Shown here: in pieces, positions 23,773 to 35,091 of the stretch
How positions within the stretch are numbered: the stretch's first letter is position 1
Layout of the letters: every line of letters starts with the position of its first letter
From: Phymatolithon calcareum
Taxonomy: Eukaryota; Rhodophyta; Florideophyceae; Hapalidiales
DNA length: 64,000 nt
NCBI GenBank assembly: GCA_977006965.1
Contig: OZ345358.1
Coordinates: forward strand, 1,736,001 to 1,800,000
Direction: 5' to 3'
The notes under the pieces: model-generated
Seen by the model: only the letters and a program-made list of their open reading frames with translations
Databases searched by the model: none
What the model was told of the DNA's origin: nothing
Program-made: the position numbers and the translations under genes

Positions 23773-24799
23773 ATCTCCAAGCCAATAGCAACGTCCTCAG
23801 TATACAGTATAGATGTGCGGTATTTTTAAAAAATGCTTCATCGTGTCCTTACCTCGTCATGCGGGACGTGCAGGATCTTAAATGCCATTATTACGCTATA
23901 TATTGGTTGCAGCGTGCGACTCTTGTCATTTCTGCACAATAAAACTACAAAACATGATAGTGTACATGATCGAAATGGATTGACGACTTGCGAAGCTTCA
24001 TATCCTCTGATTAGTACAGTCATGACATCGAGAAGGAAGTAGATAAAGACCTAGAAGCCGAGAGCGAACAGCAAATGATGAAGTGTTCGCATATGCATTA
24101 GAAGGTTGAAAACAGTGTCCAGAAAGGCGCTCCAGGAAGAAATAGATTCCAGAAGAATCCACACCTCGGCGTCGACAAAGACCCACTGGGTCCTTGCCCC
24201 AAAATAAAACTATCATGGAAACATATGTGCCCAATTGTTCGAGGGAAGAAATTCCACGGAATCCGTCACTTCTGGAAGACAAAACATGGGCGCATACTAT
24301 CGGTTCATTCCGGGAAATTTGTTCATTGGGATAAGTGACCAATATAGCCTTCTGCTCGATTTCATCCTGCGCCCATTTTACCTCTTCTTTTCGGATATTG
24401 TGAAAAATTATAATTTTTCAGGTTCTGCTTCTATAGTGGAAGAAACAGGGCGATGATGTCTCGTAGTCTATCGCGATACTCAACCTTTTACATGCACCTA
24501 GTTCAATATTAGCTTCTTTCAAATTTGCCGTTCATCTGGCCTTGACAGCCGAAAATGTGTACCAGAGCGATTTTTACAGACTCGCGGAAAAAATCGTAAG
24601 CTTTCCCTCATTTCAAACTGAATATATCTGCGAACATACGCACGAGATCGTGTTGGCAGCACGACACTGAATGGTATTCCGAAAGCACACTTTTTTGCCG
24701 TACAATCTCACACTTTTGCTGACATCGTCAATACGAAGAGCAAAGCTCGATGTTTCATAGATCACGATTGTGCGGTTGCCCTATGATGGCTAATTGACA

Positions 24800-25327
24800 T
24801 CAGCTTATGCGTTGCTTATTGGATACCATTCCTTCCTCCGCTTGTTGCAAAGCTTCGTTAAGGCACTCTTCGTCTCTGAGATGTCCGATATCCTTCGATA
24901 CCTTCTCCAGATCTTCTTCTCTTCCTTTGTATTTTTCTGCGAGCTTAAGGTACTTCTTCCGTCTTAACAAGTTTAAGGCGAACCTTTCGGCATGGTGCAC
25001 TGTCCTCCTACTCCAATAACGCAGAAGATGTAGAACAATGCAACGGGAGGTGGGCGATACTACAGGCCTGGGGGATTGCATGCAGGTTTCTTCTTTTGGC
25101 GATAGTACAGACCAGTGGAATTCTCTTTACATTCCCCTGCACAATCATTTTCGATAGTAAAAAGCAAACAGTCCGAACAAACATATTGCCCAAAAATTAT
25201 ATTGAAATCTTTCTGCTGAGGGATCAAACAGGTACTGTAAATTACTCATTTGCATAAGGAAACGGGGCAAACAGCCTAGAGAGTCCTCCAACTGCCCGGT
25301 GACATAGTATTTCCGTCTAATAATCAT
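24800..25327 (-). pseudogene. Remnant of an unrecognised membrane-protein family, locus 1
   Basis: On the minus strand a first frame (from about 25327 to 25145) reads YYVTGQLEDSLGCLPRFL and ends with a hydrophobic segment around NFWAICLFGLFAFYY, then RK and a stop. A second frame (to 24800) reads HHAERFALNLLRRKKYLKLA, then a charged helix KGREEDLEKVSKDIGHLRDE, then EALQQAEEGMVS. The first part recurs at 25880-26036 and the second at 28490-28680. Amino-acid-level similarity among copies argues that this was once coding. The order suggests a transmembrane helix followed by a charged cytosolic region. No family is recognised, and no intact start is present. Confidence 0.4.
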
Positions 25328-25879
25328 TTTACTCGCATTGTTCTACGGCGCTCTCTTTATCAGTCTTGTGTAATGCATTGAAACCAAATATTCAATCTGC
25401 CCTTCCACTCACTGCCTATATGTAAATTGCTGTAGGCCATTACGGAAGAGCTGTGTAATTAAATAAATCTCCTTTAAAACCATCTGCATCATCAGGAGCT
25501 GCACCTTTCGCCAAGAGAGCGGTGGAATTTGTGCCGCAGAGCCCTGCGCGTTCCCAGCTTATGACGATTAGGGGAGACGCTCTTTCTGAGCAAAGTAGTA
25601 ATTATGAGAAACCTAATTCTGAGGCCTGTGGATCGGCCCAGAAGAGCATTGCTGGCACTCAGTATCGTTTATGACAACTTTCATGGGAGGTTTCAATCAG
25701 CTCTTGGTGGTATTAACGTTCAGAACGACCACCCAGACGTTATCTGTGCAGAAGATCTGGTTATTCCAGCAGCCTGCCTAGAGATATTTTTATAGATTAT
25801 TAGACAAAGTAGAGCGGAATACAGGGGTAACTAGTCCCGGAAAGACAGCAAAAAAGATAATTTCTCGACATTAAAGCAC

Positions 25880-26400
25880 CCAAGTCCGAACAAACCTATT
25901 GCCCAAAAATTATATTGAAATCGTACTGCTGAGGGATTAAACAGCTACCGTAAATTACTCATTCGCACGAGAAAACGGGGCAAACATCCTAGAGAGTCGT
26001 CCAACTGCCCGGTGACATAGTATTGTCGTCCCTGATTCATTTGACTCTTAAAATTAAAAGAAGGGTGTACGTGAGATCAAAGATGAGCAGATAAAGAGGA
26101 GGATAGTCCCCAGTGCAAATATTGAAATCCTCCACTTCCGCAGCCCTCTATGTACCAATCTTTGAAATCGTACTGGCTAAGGTCCCAGCTGCTCGTAACC
26201 ACTATATCTTCCTTTTTGAAGTACTGAGCCTTGACGTGGAGTTTTTTCTTAGTCCCGCTAGTTGAATGTAAATTGCACAAAGAGAAGGCTGTCCAAACGA
26301 AGCTGGTGTTCTGGTGGAGACCCCGAAGCTCGAAGTGTAAATGAGGGAAATCTCGTCGGGGAATATCACAAATGAAAACATTCGTACAGCTCAGAAGCAC
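25880..26400 (-). pseudogene. Remnant of the same membrane-protein family, locus 2
   Basis: From ATG 26400 a 107-residue frame reads DFPHLHFELRGLHQNTSFVW and later KEDIVVTSSWDLSQYDFKDW, ending SSLSAHL with a stop at 26077. The same frame then continues past the stop into YYVTGQLDDSLGCLPRFL and a transmembrane-type end (NFWAIGLFGL) near 25890. This joins the soluble part to the membrane part also seen in locus 1. The soluble part alternates hydrophobic residues like a beta-sandwich, but I cannot assign a fold. Confidence 0.4.
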
Positions 26401-26430
26401 CCACTAGAGAAGCAACCCCTGTTACCTATT

Positions 26431-26770
26431 ATGATTCATTCGACTCTTAAACTTGAAAGAAAGGCGTAAATGAGATCAAAGATGAGCAGATAAAGGGGAG
26501 GATAGTCTCCAGTGCAAATATTGAGATCCTCCACTACCGCAGCCCTCTATTTACCAATCTTTGATATTGTGGTAGGCAAAGCGCCCAGCTGCTCTTAACC
26601 ACTATATCTTCCTTTTGTGAAGTGCTGGGCCTTGACGTGGAATCTTTTTTAATCTCACTACATGATATAAGTAAAGTGAAAAAAGCGAAGGTTGTCCACA
26701 CGAAGCTGGTCTTCTAGTGGAGACCCTGAAGCTCGAAGTGTAAATGAGCGAAATCTCGTCTGGAACTATC
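26431..26770 (-). repeat. Tandem partial duplicate of 26037-26400
   Basis: A tandem repeat offset by about 394 bp. Shared anchors are AGATCAAAGATGAGCAGATA and GATCGTAACC/TCTTAACC-flanked CACTATATCTTCCTTTT. The protein frame is degraded (RRDFAHLHFELQGLH then a stop), so this copy is non-coding now. Confidence 0.85.
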
Positions 26771-27311
26771 ACAAATGTCGAAACTCGCGAACCCACAGTA
26801 TTTCTTCTGGAACTTGATATCACGGGGGATGTTGATATCCAAACATCTACGTTATGCCGTTGTCACAAGTTTAATCAAATCTTCAGAGAAATTGATGGCT
26901 ATCCTTCAATGACATTTCCACTAAGCTTTTTCCACGAGGTTTTAGATAAATAGTATTTACGCGATGGCAGTATAGTTACTTTGCACTATCACTCTCAAGT
27001 GACGCAGAAAGTGTAATCTATGCTACCTAACATGCGCAAAGTAAAACTCGGGATTTCTGGCAGTGCAAGAGCGTCCAAGCGGACGATGAAGACTCTCCCG
27101 ACAAGTGAGGAAAACATTACCAAGTCCCCACCAGTTTGCACAACGGCAATACAAAAACACTGTCTCTCGGGCCGCACCCAAAATCATCACCAGCGCAATT
27201 CAAACTGATGCGGCAGCTGCTTCTAATGCCGACATGATTTCTGGAGGTTCCACTGATTCCGCTCTTCTGGGTCAATCCAAGGTTGACATATTTGTTTAGA
27301 AGGTGATAGAA

Positions 27312-28082
27312 ATGAAGCCAGAGTACCTTCGCAATTTCCACTCAGCGATGTGTGAGTTTATCCTTGGGGATGCAGGCAGCGATCAGCAAGCGTATCTGGT
27401 CGACAAAGAAACCAAAATGCTTTCAGTTTTCACTTTGAACGGAGAGGCGACTGATGCGACTCTTTTTAGCGATCTTTTTACTGAACGCCGCCTCCAGTTT
27501 GCCCGGCTTGATCGCTGCAGGCTCATATTGGAACCACCTTCAGATGATCTTCTAGCTGCACACGATGCTCTCTCGACAATGAGACAGTTATTCAATGATT
27601 CCCCTAATCTGCGTATGATTGCCAAAGCGAACAAAATGGCGGAGAGAGACGTCGAAATCTTCACGCATGGTAAATGATTTCGATTTTCCACATTCATAAC
27701 CACTGTGAAGTGTCAACTATCTAATGATACAAATGATTTCCCAGGCCCCTCTATCACGAACTTCCAGATATACAACAATGCTGCGTCCATGTATAAACCG
27801 AGGAATCTGGCTGCTGCCTTCCTGATTCCCGAAAAGGTATCCAATATGAAGAAACCTGTTTCGTTTTATCCAACGCCTGCACCGCTCGTTCATGAAGAGT
27901 CAGGTGGTCGAATTTCCAACGTTGCAGAAGTTGAGAATCACAATGTCGTTGTCTTCTTCAACATCGTCGGTGCTTTTTATGCGAAGAGGCTGCATATAAA
28001 ACCGCGTATGATTTACTTGAAGAAAGTGGCGCCTGCAGAACGCTCATTGTCTAAGAAGCTGCGTACTGATATTCTGATATAA
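27312..28082 (+). CDS. Orphan split gene, copy 3, best preserved (exons 27312-27669 and 27746-28082)
   Basis: An ATG at 27312 opens MKPEYLRNFHSAMCEFILGD. Exon 1 ends at 27669; the intron is about 75 nt (27670-27744, GTAAAT to CCCAG), and exon 2 runs from 27745 to the stop at 28080-28082, giving about 231 residues. The spliced frame reads THG-PSITNFQIYNNAA, at the same place and phase as copies 1 and 2. The core has SDQQAYLVDKETK, LDRCRLILEPPSDDLL, AFLIPEKV, FFNIVGAFYAKRLHIKPRM and a C-terminal LRTDILI. In the other copies the frame extends upstream into a basic N-terminus. Here that extension is cut by an in-frame TAG at 27298 and by another frame change. The protein is predicted soluble and I recognise no domain. 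Divergence from the other two copies, with indel-free conserved exons, suggests past selection. Confidence 0.5.
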
Positions 28083-28190
28083 TTAGACTCATCTGTACGA
28101 TGCTCTATTGTCCCAAGTGATAACTGTGATAGATAAATTTGTTCATTCTCGTTCTTCACTAGGTTAAATCTCTCTAAGACTGAAAGCCTC

Positions 28191-28680
28191 CTAATATCTT
28201 CTCCATTTGAATTTCTCTTGCTTTGAGCCTCGTGTAAGTCTTTTGCACTCATGCTCTATTTCTTGGTCCATCTTCATGGACCATAGTGTGCGTTGAAGCA
28301 CAACAACCTCGAGCACAGCACCAGTCCCAAAGTACTTCGCAAGAACTGATTTTCTCGGCAAAGGAGCTCTGTTGAAAAGCAGTCTCAGACATCTCAACCG
28401 CGCAGCTCTGTCCCTTATATATAACACTCCTGGAAGTTCAATCTGTTTGTCGATCAGGATTTTAACTATCCGTCCACCTTTGTTGCTCTTCGGATACCAT
28501 TCCTTCCTCCGCTTGTTGCAAAGCTTCGTTCAGGTGCTCTTCGCCTCTGATATGTCCGATATCCTTCGATACCTACTCCAGATCTTCTTCTCGTCCTTGG
28601 TATTCCTCTAAGAACTCAAGGCAATTCTTTCGTGTTACCAGGTTAAAGCGAACTTTTCAGCATGGTGCACTCTCCTATTA
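28191..28680 (-). pseudogene. Remnant of unrecognised family, locus 3
   Basis: The upstream part (28490-28680) is a degraded copy of the charged segment at 24820-25020. It shifts frame into GGRIVKILIDKQIELPGVLY, then RLRCLRLLFNRAPLPRKSVL, KYFGTGAVLEVVV and a basic tail ending KFKWRRY with a stop at 28191. A plus-strand relative at 42090-42550 has EEGRILKIPVDKPNKLSGVL and RLIFNRAPLRIKSTLATYFG. Together the loci outline one gene of unknown function, broken everywhere in this window. Confidence 0.4.
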
Positions 28681-31600
28681 CCAAGTACAATCGTTTTCGA
28701 TAGTAAAAAGCAACCAACTAAATACGAAATACTTTTATTTTGAAAAGTAGAGAATAAACGACGAAGGACCAAGTACTAACATTTTCAATTCAAGAGTAGA
28801 AAATAACAACCAATGAGTTGTCTTCACTTAAACTAAAGTTATGGTACCGTGCGAGCGAGCGAGCCCACCAATTGGCTCTGGATGAGCGCCGCTTCATACT
28901 CCAGCGTCGATAACCATATTCGGAATTCTATAAATACGACAGCATCCGAGCACAGTATTGAGTTGGAAGGCAGTCGGAAGAAATATCAACAAGTTTTGGT
29001 CGACTCAGTGCTCCTTCGGGAGCGCACGGAGAGAAGCGATCGGTGTAGGCGTCGCGCCATGCCCGGTCCCCGTTTTGGGAAACTAGCGATCATAATGGAT
29101 CACCTCGACTAGCTGGTGTGTGACGACATTCTTGAACAGCACGTGGACCTTCCGTGAGGTTCTACAACACTGAGCGCGCGAAAGGTAGTAAACTCTTCTT
29201 TTGCTCTGCACTGTTCATTGCCGTTTTGCGACATTAGGACAGAAGCGAATACCTTGGAATGCAATAGCATTTTCTGGACGTCCAGGAGGCAGAGAAGGCA
29301 CTCGAGCGTTTGACTCACCATCTTCAACACGTACCCCATCGATACGTACATATAGCTCTCAATATTGAACAGGATAGAACAGAATGGAGAAAAGTTAGAC
29401 CCTTGAATCGCTGCTAACCTCACTTGGGCGCAATGCAGAATACAGTACAAGCAGGGCTTGCCGCAGTAGTGTTTTTATTGATTGGTGAGGACAGTACAAT
29501 AGCAATAGCAATAAGAATTGCAATAGAAGATGACCGGAAACATGAATGTAATATCGAAAATCTGCTTCACATTCAGGATATGCGTCTGCGAATAGCAGTC
29601 AATCTCTTTGCAATATATATTGCAATAAGGTCAGACTCTTACAATAGCGTTCCAATAGAAATCTACTGCAATATATTGGCAATGCAAAATATTGGATGCC
29701 AGCCCTGAATACAATACAAAATGGCAGACAATTAGATATACAATTTTGGAAAGTATTATTTTAAGAAATACTTTCTGATATTGTATAAAAGATACATTCG
29801 CAACCTTGGATGTCTGAAAGCCAGCCATTGTTTTGAAGATCTGACGCCAAAGCCGTAGGAAATCTTAGTTTCGGACTGGTGTTTAGAATGAGCTGCATGT
29901 CTTAAAGTGTAAGCTTCATTCGGATTGTTGCACGAGACAGGGATCATCTCTGTCTCATCATGATGATGATCGACAATATGATAGCCACAATAGGAAAGCT
30001 TTCTTGCAAAGAGCCGCAATTGCGGTTATGATTTTTTGGTACGGTAGTACCTACGGCCCCTGAGGTCGGAAAAAAGTCAGTTGAGGTGAGGCTGATAGCC
30101 ATTGACAACTCGGAACAGAGATCTCGCTTGGGTGATACAGTAATTTATACATTCTCTTCACTCCAACGATTTCTGACGTCCAAATTTTTGAGAAGCAAGT
30201 TTTGATATAATACGACAGAAAAGTACCAAACTTTTAATTTTTGAAAAGAATTTAGAATGCGTCTGTATGATCCACTTTTCGGATGTGTTGTGTACCCTAC
30301 AATAGTAGATTTTCAATGCCGTTGCTTACAGATGGCCGGTTGCGTGACACAGCAAGCAACAACGTCAGGTCGAGTTTGGTTTCAAAAGCTTTATCACACA
30401 GAAGAGTGATATGATACACGATTGCAAAAAGCACGAGCTATTTTGGAGCCAGAGGTCCCCCTTCAAGTTGTTGCCCCTGGATCGTGACAGATGTGGTTGG
30501 GCCGAAAGGGTCACTGACCGGACGGTTTCGCTACCCGCCTCCTCGGTGGCGAGAAGACGGATGTGCGCCGTGGTGCGGCTCACGGTTGTGCAAATACAGT
30601 CATATTTTTGTTTGAGGGGGTGCGTGTCGGCGATGTTTTCTGAAGAATGTGATTGGGGGTTCTGATTTCATTTTGAAATAAAGGGAGCGATTTCGTTTTT
30701 GCTGTCGTGGCACAAACGTTTGAGTAGAAATTGACGTGTTCTATTTTTGGACCTGTTGGAAATGATTGACGCCAGCAGCACGCATACAGATGTCATGCGC
30801 CGTGTCCAAAATGCATGATGCATGGAATGTTTGGAGAGACGCGACATTTTTTGCGCGCGCCCGTCACGAACTCTGCAGAGTAGTGTGCGTGCGGGGAGAA
30901 GGAACCGGGCGAGGGTTGGTTGTTGCTGTTGCGGGTGGGCGGGCGGGCGGGCGGGCAGACGAAGAGAAATGTTGACGGTAGTGCACTGCAGAGTGGCAAC
31001 AATGCTCGTGCTGATGTTGGTTGGTGCATGCCGTCGTCGTTTTCAATTGTAGGATTGTCGTGAGAACACACAGTGTTTCGTCAGCAAACAAAAGGAGTAT
31101 CTACAGTATGGCATGTCGGACAACTAGCAAAGTCATCGAAGTAGAGTAGAAGGTTGGTTGGCTGTGTTGATCATTCGGGGATAACTATCTACTTTTGCAG
31201 ATATGCGCAGCCGCTGTCCGCGCATCGCGGAAGGATAAACCGCAATTTCAGAGCTGCGGAAGCGGTGGGGAAGCTTATTCGTGTTAAGCCCTTTGCCGTG
31301 CGATCCAAATACCTACACCAAAGTTACACCAAGACATAGTCTCACATGACTTAAGTTACCACGCCAACCACACCCGACCAGCGTCGCTGTAGTCTATGCC
31401 GGGTAGGCCAGACGGCTGTCTGCCATGATCTACACTGTAATTAAATTGTTAGTCACTGTAAAATACGATGCAGAGACAAGCCCAGACGGCCCCTTCTAAA
31501 TTCCAGCGGCTCTCCATCATCGATAACCGTCCGACATACTGTACAGTACTCGGACAGTCACTGCATGCATGCACTGTTCCAACATCATCATGTGTCTCAT

Positions 31601-31750
31601 CTCCATCAACAACCTTGAAATCATCTGTGAAACAAGTCCGAAGATCCCGAAACTCCGTCACGGTCCAGGTCCTCTCTATCGGACCATTATCTCACAGTTT
31701 TCACAATACACGTCCCCGAAACAACCGTTGCGGGCCGACTTTTGGCCGTG

Positions 31751-31777
31751 CTGGCTGGCTGGCTGGCTGGCTGGCTG
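31751..31777. repeat. (GGCT)n microsatellite
   Basis: About six perfect tetranucleotide units in a unique intergenic context. Confidence 0.95.
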
Positions 31778-31983
31778 CTGAAACCATTACGTAGCGGGCG
31801 ACCATGACGTTGCTGCCATGGCGCCATTCAAGTCTCACGTCTTGCGTCCCCTGCATTGTTCCGTAATTACAAATTCGTAATTTCTGTAATTACGTGCATA
31901 CCTGCATACCGCCTTCATACACTACACGTGTTCCCCATTCTACAATATGACATTTGCACATATCCGCCCGCGCTGCCAACGGG

Positions 31984-32003
31984 ATGCATGCATGCATGCA
32001 TGC
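31984..32003. repeat. (ATGC)n microsatellite
   Basis: Five perfect ATGC units. The unit is self-complementary, so the tract is also palindromic. Confidence 0.95.
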
Positions 32004-32195
32004 GCCGAACACGCATGATTGATTGATACAACAATCACGTGAAATTATTTCCCCAACCTACCCAGCATCCCGCGCGTCTCTCCATCATCTCGATAACCAT
32101 CACAGATCGTCGATCTGCAAATTCTCACCATCTCCCCACACATCATGTGTGTCTGCAGCAGACAGACAGTGGTCGGTGTTAAAAAATTCCCGTTG

Positions 32196-32218
32196 CACTG
32201 ACTGACTGACTGACTGAC
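32196..32218. repeat. (GACT)n microsatellite
   Basis: Five to six tetranucleotide units about 140 bp upstream of the glycosyltransferase ATG, within its likely promoter or leader. Confidence 0.95.
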
Positions 32219-32354
32219 AATCGATCGGTTGCCGCCGATATTCCACCTTCCCCGCCCACCATGTCTCCACCCCTCCCTCAACTTTCGTCTCCGCGACCGC
32301 CGCCGCTGGAGAGTCCGCTTCCCCTCGCATCGCACCATCTTAGCTCCTGCCGCT

Positions 32355-34115
32355 ATGCCCCTCTTGCGCGACCTCACCCGCTACTGGCGTCGCTACAACG
32401 CGGACGACCCTGCCCTCCGTCTTCTTGCGCGTGAGCGTCGTCGCCAACAGAAGCGTCGTGCCGCAGTACGCCGTGCCGCTCTAGCGCGTCTGCTGATCTT
32501 CTCGCTGCTGATCTTCTGTTTCATTATAGCTTCGCACGGCGTTAGGGCGTTTCGCAACCTCTTCACATCCCGTCGTTCCCTTCACATTGCACGTAATCTT
32601 CTTCCGTCCTCTTCCAAGGGTTCGAAATCCTCGTCCTCGCGGGAATCACGCATTGCTCGCGCCTCACTCCGCCCGCCGCAATTCGGCCGTCCGAACGGCG
32701 ACCCCGCGCTACGCGCGGTGAACGCGTCCATACGTGCGTTTGCCCCGCGGCCACATCGCGGCACGTTTCCCGATGCTGTGCGCGCCGATGATGAGCGGCA
32801 ACAGCGTATGTTTACCAGACGTTGCTTCCGTTCCAAAGAGGCTGGTGATACCGTCTGCGTTCACCGTCCGCTCTGCGCGCGTTCTACAGGCTTGGTTTAC
32901 ATTGCTGATATGCTGGAATGTGTCACGAGCACAACGAAGGCGCAGTGCATTGGTATTGAACGTGCGGCGGAAGACGGTGCAGAATTGGCAGAGCTTGTCA
33001 GTAAACCACATTTTTGGCTCTCACGTCTTGATGTGGCTGGGCAAGTGCAGTGGTATGAAGGGGGAACTATACTTGTGCATCTTGGAAGACGTGCTCTTTC
33101 CGTTGTGCAATATGCACATCGTATTCTAATGGTACATCATCTTCTTATGCATCCTGCACGTTATGGATTTTCTGGTGTTGGTGCAATATCCAATATCGTG
33201 CTGGTGGCCGATGAGGTTGTGCTGAAGAAGATTCGATTCAGTAAATCTTGGCATCACTGGTTGCTTTCTGCTGTCGTGCATCCGCATCCTCTTATTCTTT
33301 CCCATGCGAGCGCGGCACGTGTTGTGGGGAAGGTTGCCGCACCTGGGGAATTACGCGTATTTGTCACGGCGGGTTGGGGTGGATTATCTCCCGGAAATGA
33401 TGTCCCGTGTTTCAGACATGCGGTGTACGCTTCCGGATTGAGAAGTCGGTTCTTTCTTGAACGGGCTGCATATCCTCGTGTGGGGGCTAGTTCAACACAA
33501 CAGGACTTGGCCATGACGGGGGCGCGAAGTGATGCGGATGCAATGCACTTTCGTGCGCTCACGTACGCAGCAACCGGACGAGCGCTTGCACCTGTGCGGC
33601 GTCGAGTGGTGTATCTGCATCGAGCGCACACGAGAGCGTTGTCGCTGGATGGATCGGCAAAATTGGAACGTGTGTTGGAGCATTGTGCGTCTGTCGCGGG
33701 TTTCTCTTATACTTTGGTGGATATTGAGGGATTGCCGTTCTCAGCGGTACTTGCCGCGGTTGGCGATGCTGGTGTTGTGGTTGGGGTGCACGGGACGCAA
33801 TTACTGGCCACATTGTTTCTCGGAAGCGGAGCGGCGATTGTTGAAATTTTTCCATACATGTTTGCAAACACTTTGTATGCAAGGCCGAGTGGGGCGGATG
33901 TGAGATACGCGGCGCATAGTGTGGTGCATGGAACAGATTACGCAAATGTGTACAAATACTCCAGTGCAGCCGCATGTCAGGCGGCATCGCCGAGATGTCG
34001 TTCTTGGTACCGATCGGACTCGAGACCCGTGCTGTTTGGGCGGGTGGATGCAGAAAAGGTGACCGTGCTCGTGCGGCGGTCGATCCGGCATGTGATGGAG
34101 CACACAAAGACGTGA
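32355..34115 (+). CDS. GT61-family glycosyltransferase, type II membrane protein
   Basis: The 586-residue protein starts at ATG 32355. The frame is open 42 codons further up, but only from a TTG. An arginine-rich cytosolic tail (residues 1-44) precedes one transmembrane helix at about 45-63 (LLIFSLLIFCFIIAS), as expected of a Golgi type II enzyme. The catalytic region ends with VGVHGTQLLATLFLGSGAAI at about 476-495 followed by VEIFPY, then a tyrosine/histidine-rich stretch. This is the hallmark C-terminal block of GT61 (DUF563) enzymes, which include plant xylosyl- and arabinosyltransferases and animal EOGT. Donor and acceptor cannot be told from sequence. In a red alga, cell-wall or glycoprotein glycosylation is plausible (inference). 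No intron is needed. High confidence in family, low in substrate. Confidence 0.85.
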   Translation: MPLLRDLTRYWRRYNADDPALRLLARERRRQQKRRAAVRRAALARLLIFSLLIFCFIIASHGVRAFRNLFTSRRSLHIARNLLPSSSKGSKSSSSRESRIARASLRPPQFGRPNGDPALRAVNASIRAFAPRPHRGTFPDAVRADDERQQRMFTRRCFRSKEAGDTVCVHRPLCARSTGLVYIADMLECVTSTTKAQCIGIERAAEDGAELAELVSKPHFWLSRLDVAGQVQWYEGGTILVHLGRRALSVVQYAHRILMVHHLLMHPARYGFSGVGAISNIVLVADEVVLKKIRFSKSWHHWLLSAVVHPHPLILSHASAARVVGKVAAPGELRVFVTAGWGGLSPGNDVPCFRHAVYASGLRSRFFLERAAYPRVGASSTQQDLAMTGARSDADAMHFRALTYAATGRALAPVRRRVVYLHRAHTRALSLDGSAKLERVLEHCASVAGFSYTLVDIEGLPFSAVLAAVGDAGVVVGVHGTQLLATLFLGSGAAIVEIFPYMFANTLYARPSGADVRYAAHSVVHGTDYANVYKYSSAAACQAASPRCRSWYRSDSRPVLFGRVDAEKVTVLVRRSIRHVMEHTKT

Positions 34116-35091
34116 CGTGAGAGTTAGTAGAGGTGGGGAAGGAAGAGTATAGGGAGATTGAAATTGTAGCCGTGGACGCTAACTTTTATCATTTATTTTA
34201 CAAACGTTGCTCAGCATGTGGGTTGTAATTACATCAAGTACAGTAGAGAGGTTTTGTTCCGTCTCGAAGGCTGATAACGGAGGCGCTTTCAGTGCGATAG
34301 AGCAACAAAGAAGCTTAGACTAGACTGAGTGTTTGGAATGAGACAATTCTGTTGCCGGACACGCATCTTGTGCTCTCCTCGTGATTACAGTGCCATCCGC
34401 ATACATCCTTCCGCCCGCTCCCTTTGCTCTGCTCTGCACTGGGTTGGTCGAAGACAACGGGGTCATCAGGTCATCAGTCGCCATCCTTTGCCTCATTGGC
34501 ACCGAGGTTAACACAACACTGTTCTGTGCCAGTCAGCTACAAAAATGACGTGGTCACAACTACCGGAGTGAGTGATGCTATGTTTAGGCGGAGGAGAATG
34601 TGACAAAGATCGAAGGAAGGAAGGAAGGAAGGAAGGAAGGAAGGAAGGAAGGAAGGAAGGAACGAAATGCCAGCTAGATTGCTTGTCTTCCAGTTTAGTT
34701 TATCAACCGGCCAAAAGTCCCCAAAGTGCGAGATCTGTACAAACGAACAAAGGAGATAGAAAGCCGGGAAAGAGCAATAGTCATGGCAAAACCTACTAAA
34801 CACACTGTTGGTGTGGTGCAACCCGAGAGCGAGCGAGCGTAATTCATGAAAGTATAAAAACGACGAAGAGCTTGCAGCGCGACATTAGCATCTGCGCGTG
34901 ACGGTAATCCTTGAAAACAAACAAACATTTGCTCGTTCTCAATCTAATCAAGATTGCAAATAAGCACAAACAGAAAACGCTCAACTCAAGCAAGTTTCCG
35001 CACCATTTCTTGTCCTGTTCGGTGCCATTGATGCTGCGGCTGAAAGAGAAGGGATGAGAGACGTGACATGTTGCCAACTGCAAAATAAACA
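34116..35091. other. Convergent intergenic region with (GGAA)n tract
   Basis: The spacer between the glycosyltransferase and bZIP gene 3' ends holds a perfect (GGAA)n microsatellite of about 12 units at 34612-34661. No gene recognised. Confidence 0.7.

Larger units (their letters stand above)
23091..24799. other. Gene-free AT-rich region
   Basis: I see no credible gene here. It holds a dispersed 41-bp repeat, a 43-bp tandem duplication and a short inverted repeat, listed separately. Confidence 0.5.
28681..32354. other. Long stretch without a convincing gene; several microsatellites
   Basis: No reading frame here shows a domain or family resemblance. Simple repeats include (GGGC)n at 30937-30956, (GGCT)n at 31751-31777, (ATGC)n at 31984-32003 and (GACT)n at 32196-32218. 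The last 150 bp before 32355 are the pyrimidine-rich presumed leader of the glycosyltransferase gene. Confidence 0.5.

Noticed and set aside
32229-32354. N-terminal extension of the glycosyltransferase
   Set aside because: It begins at TTG, not ATG, and the Pro-rich sequence before the basic tail and transmembrane helix looks like translated leader.
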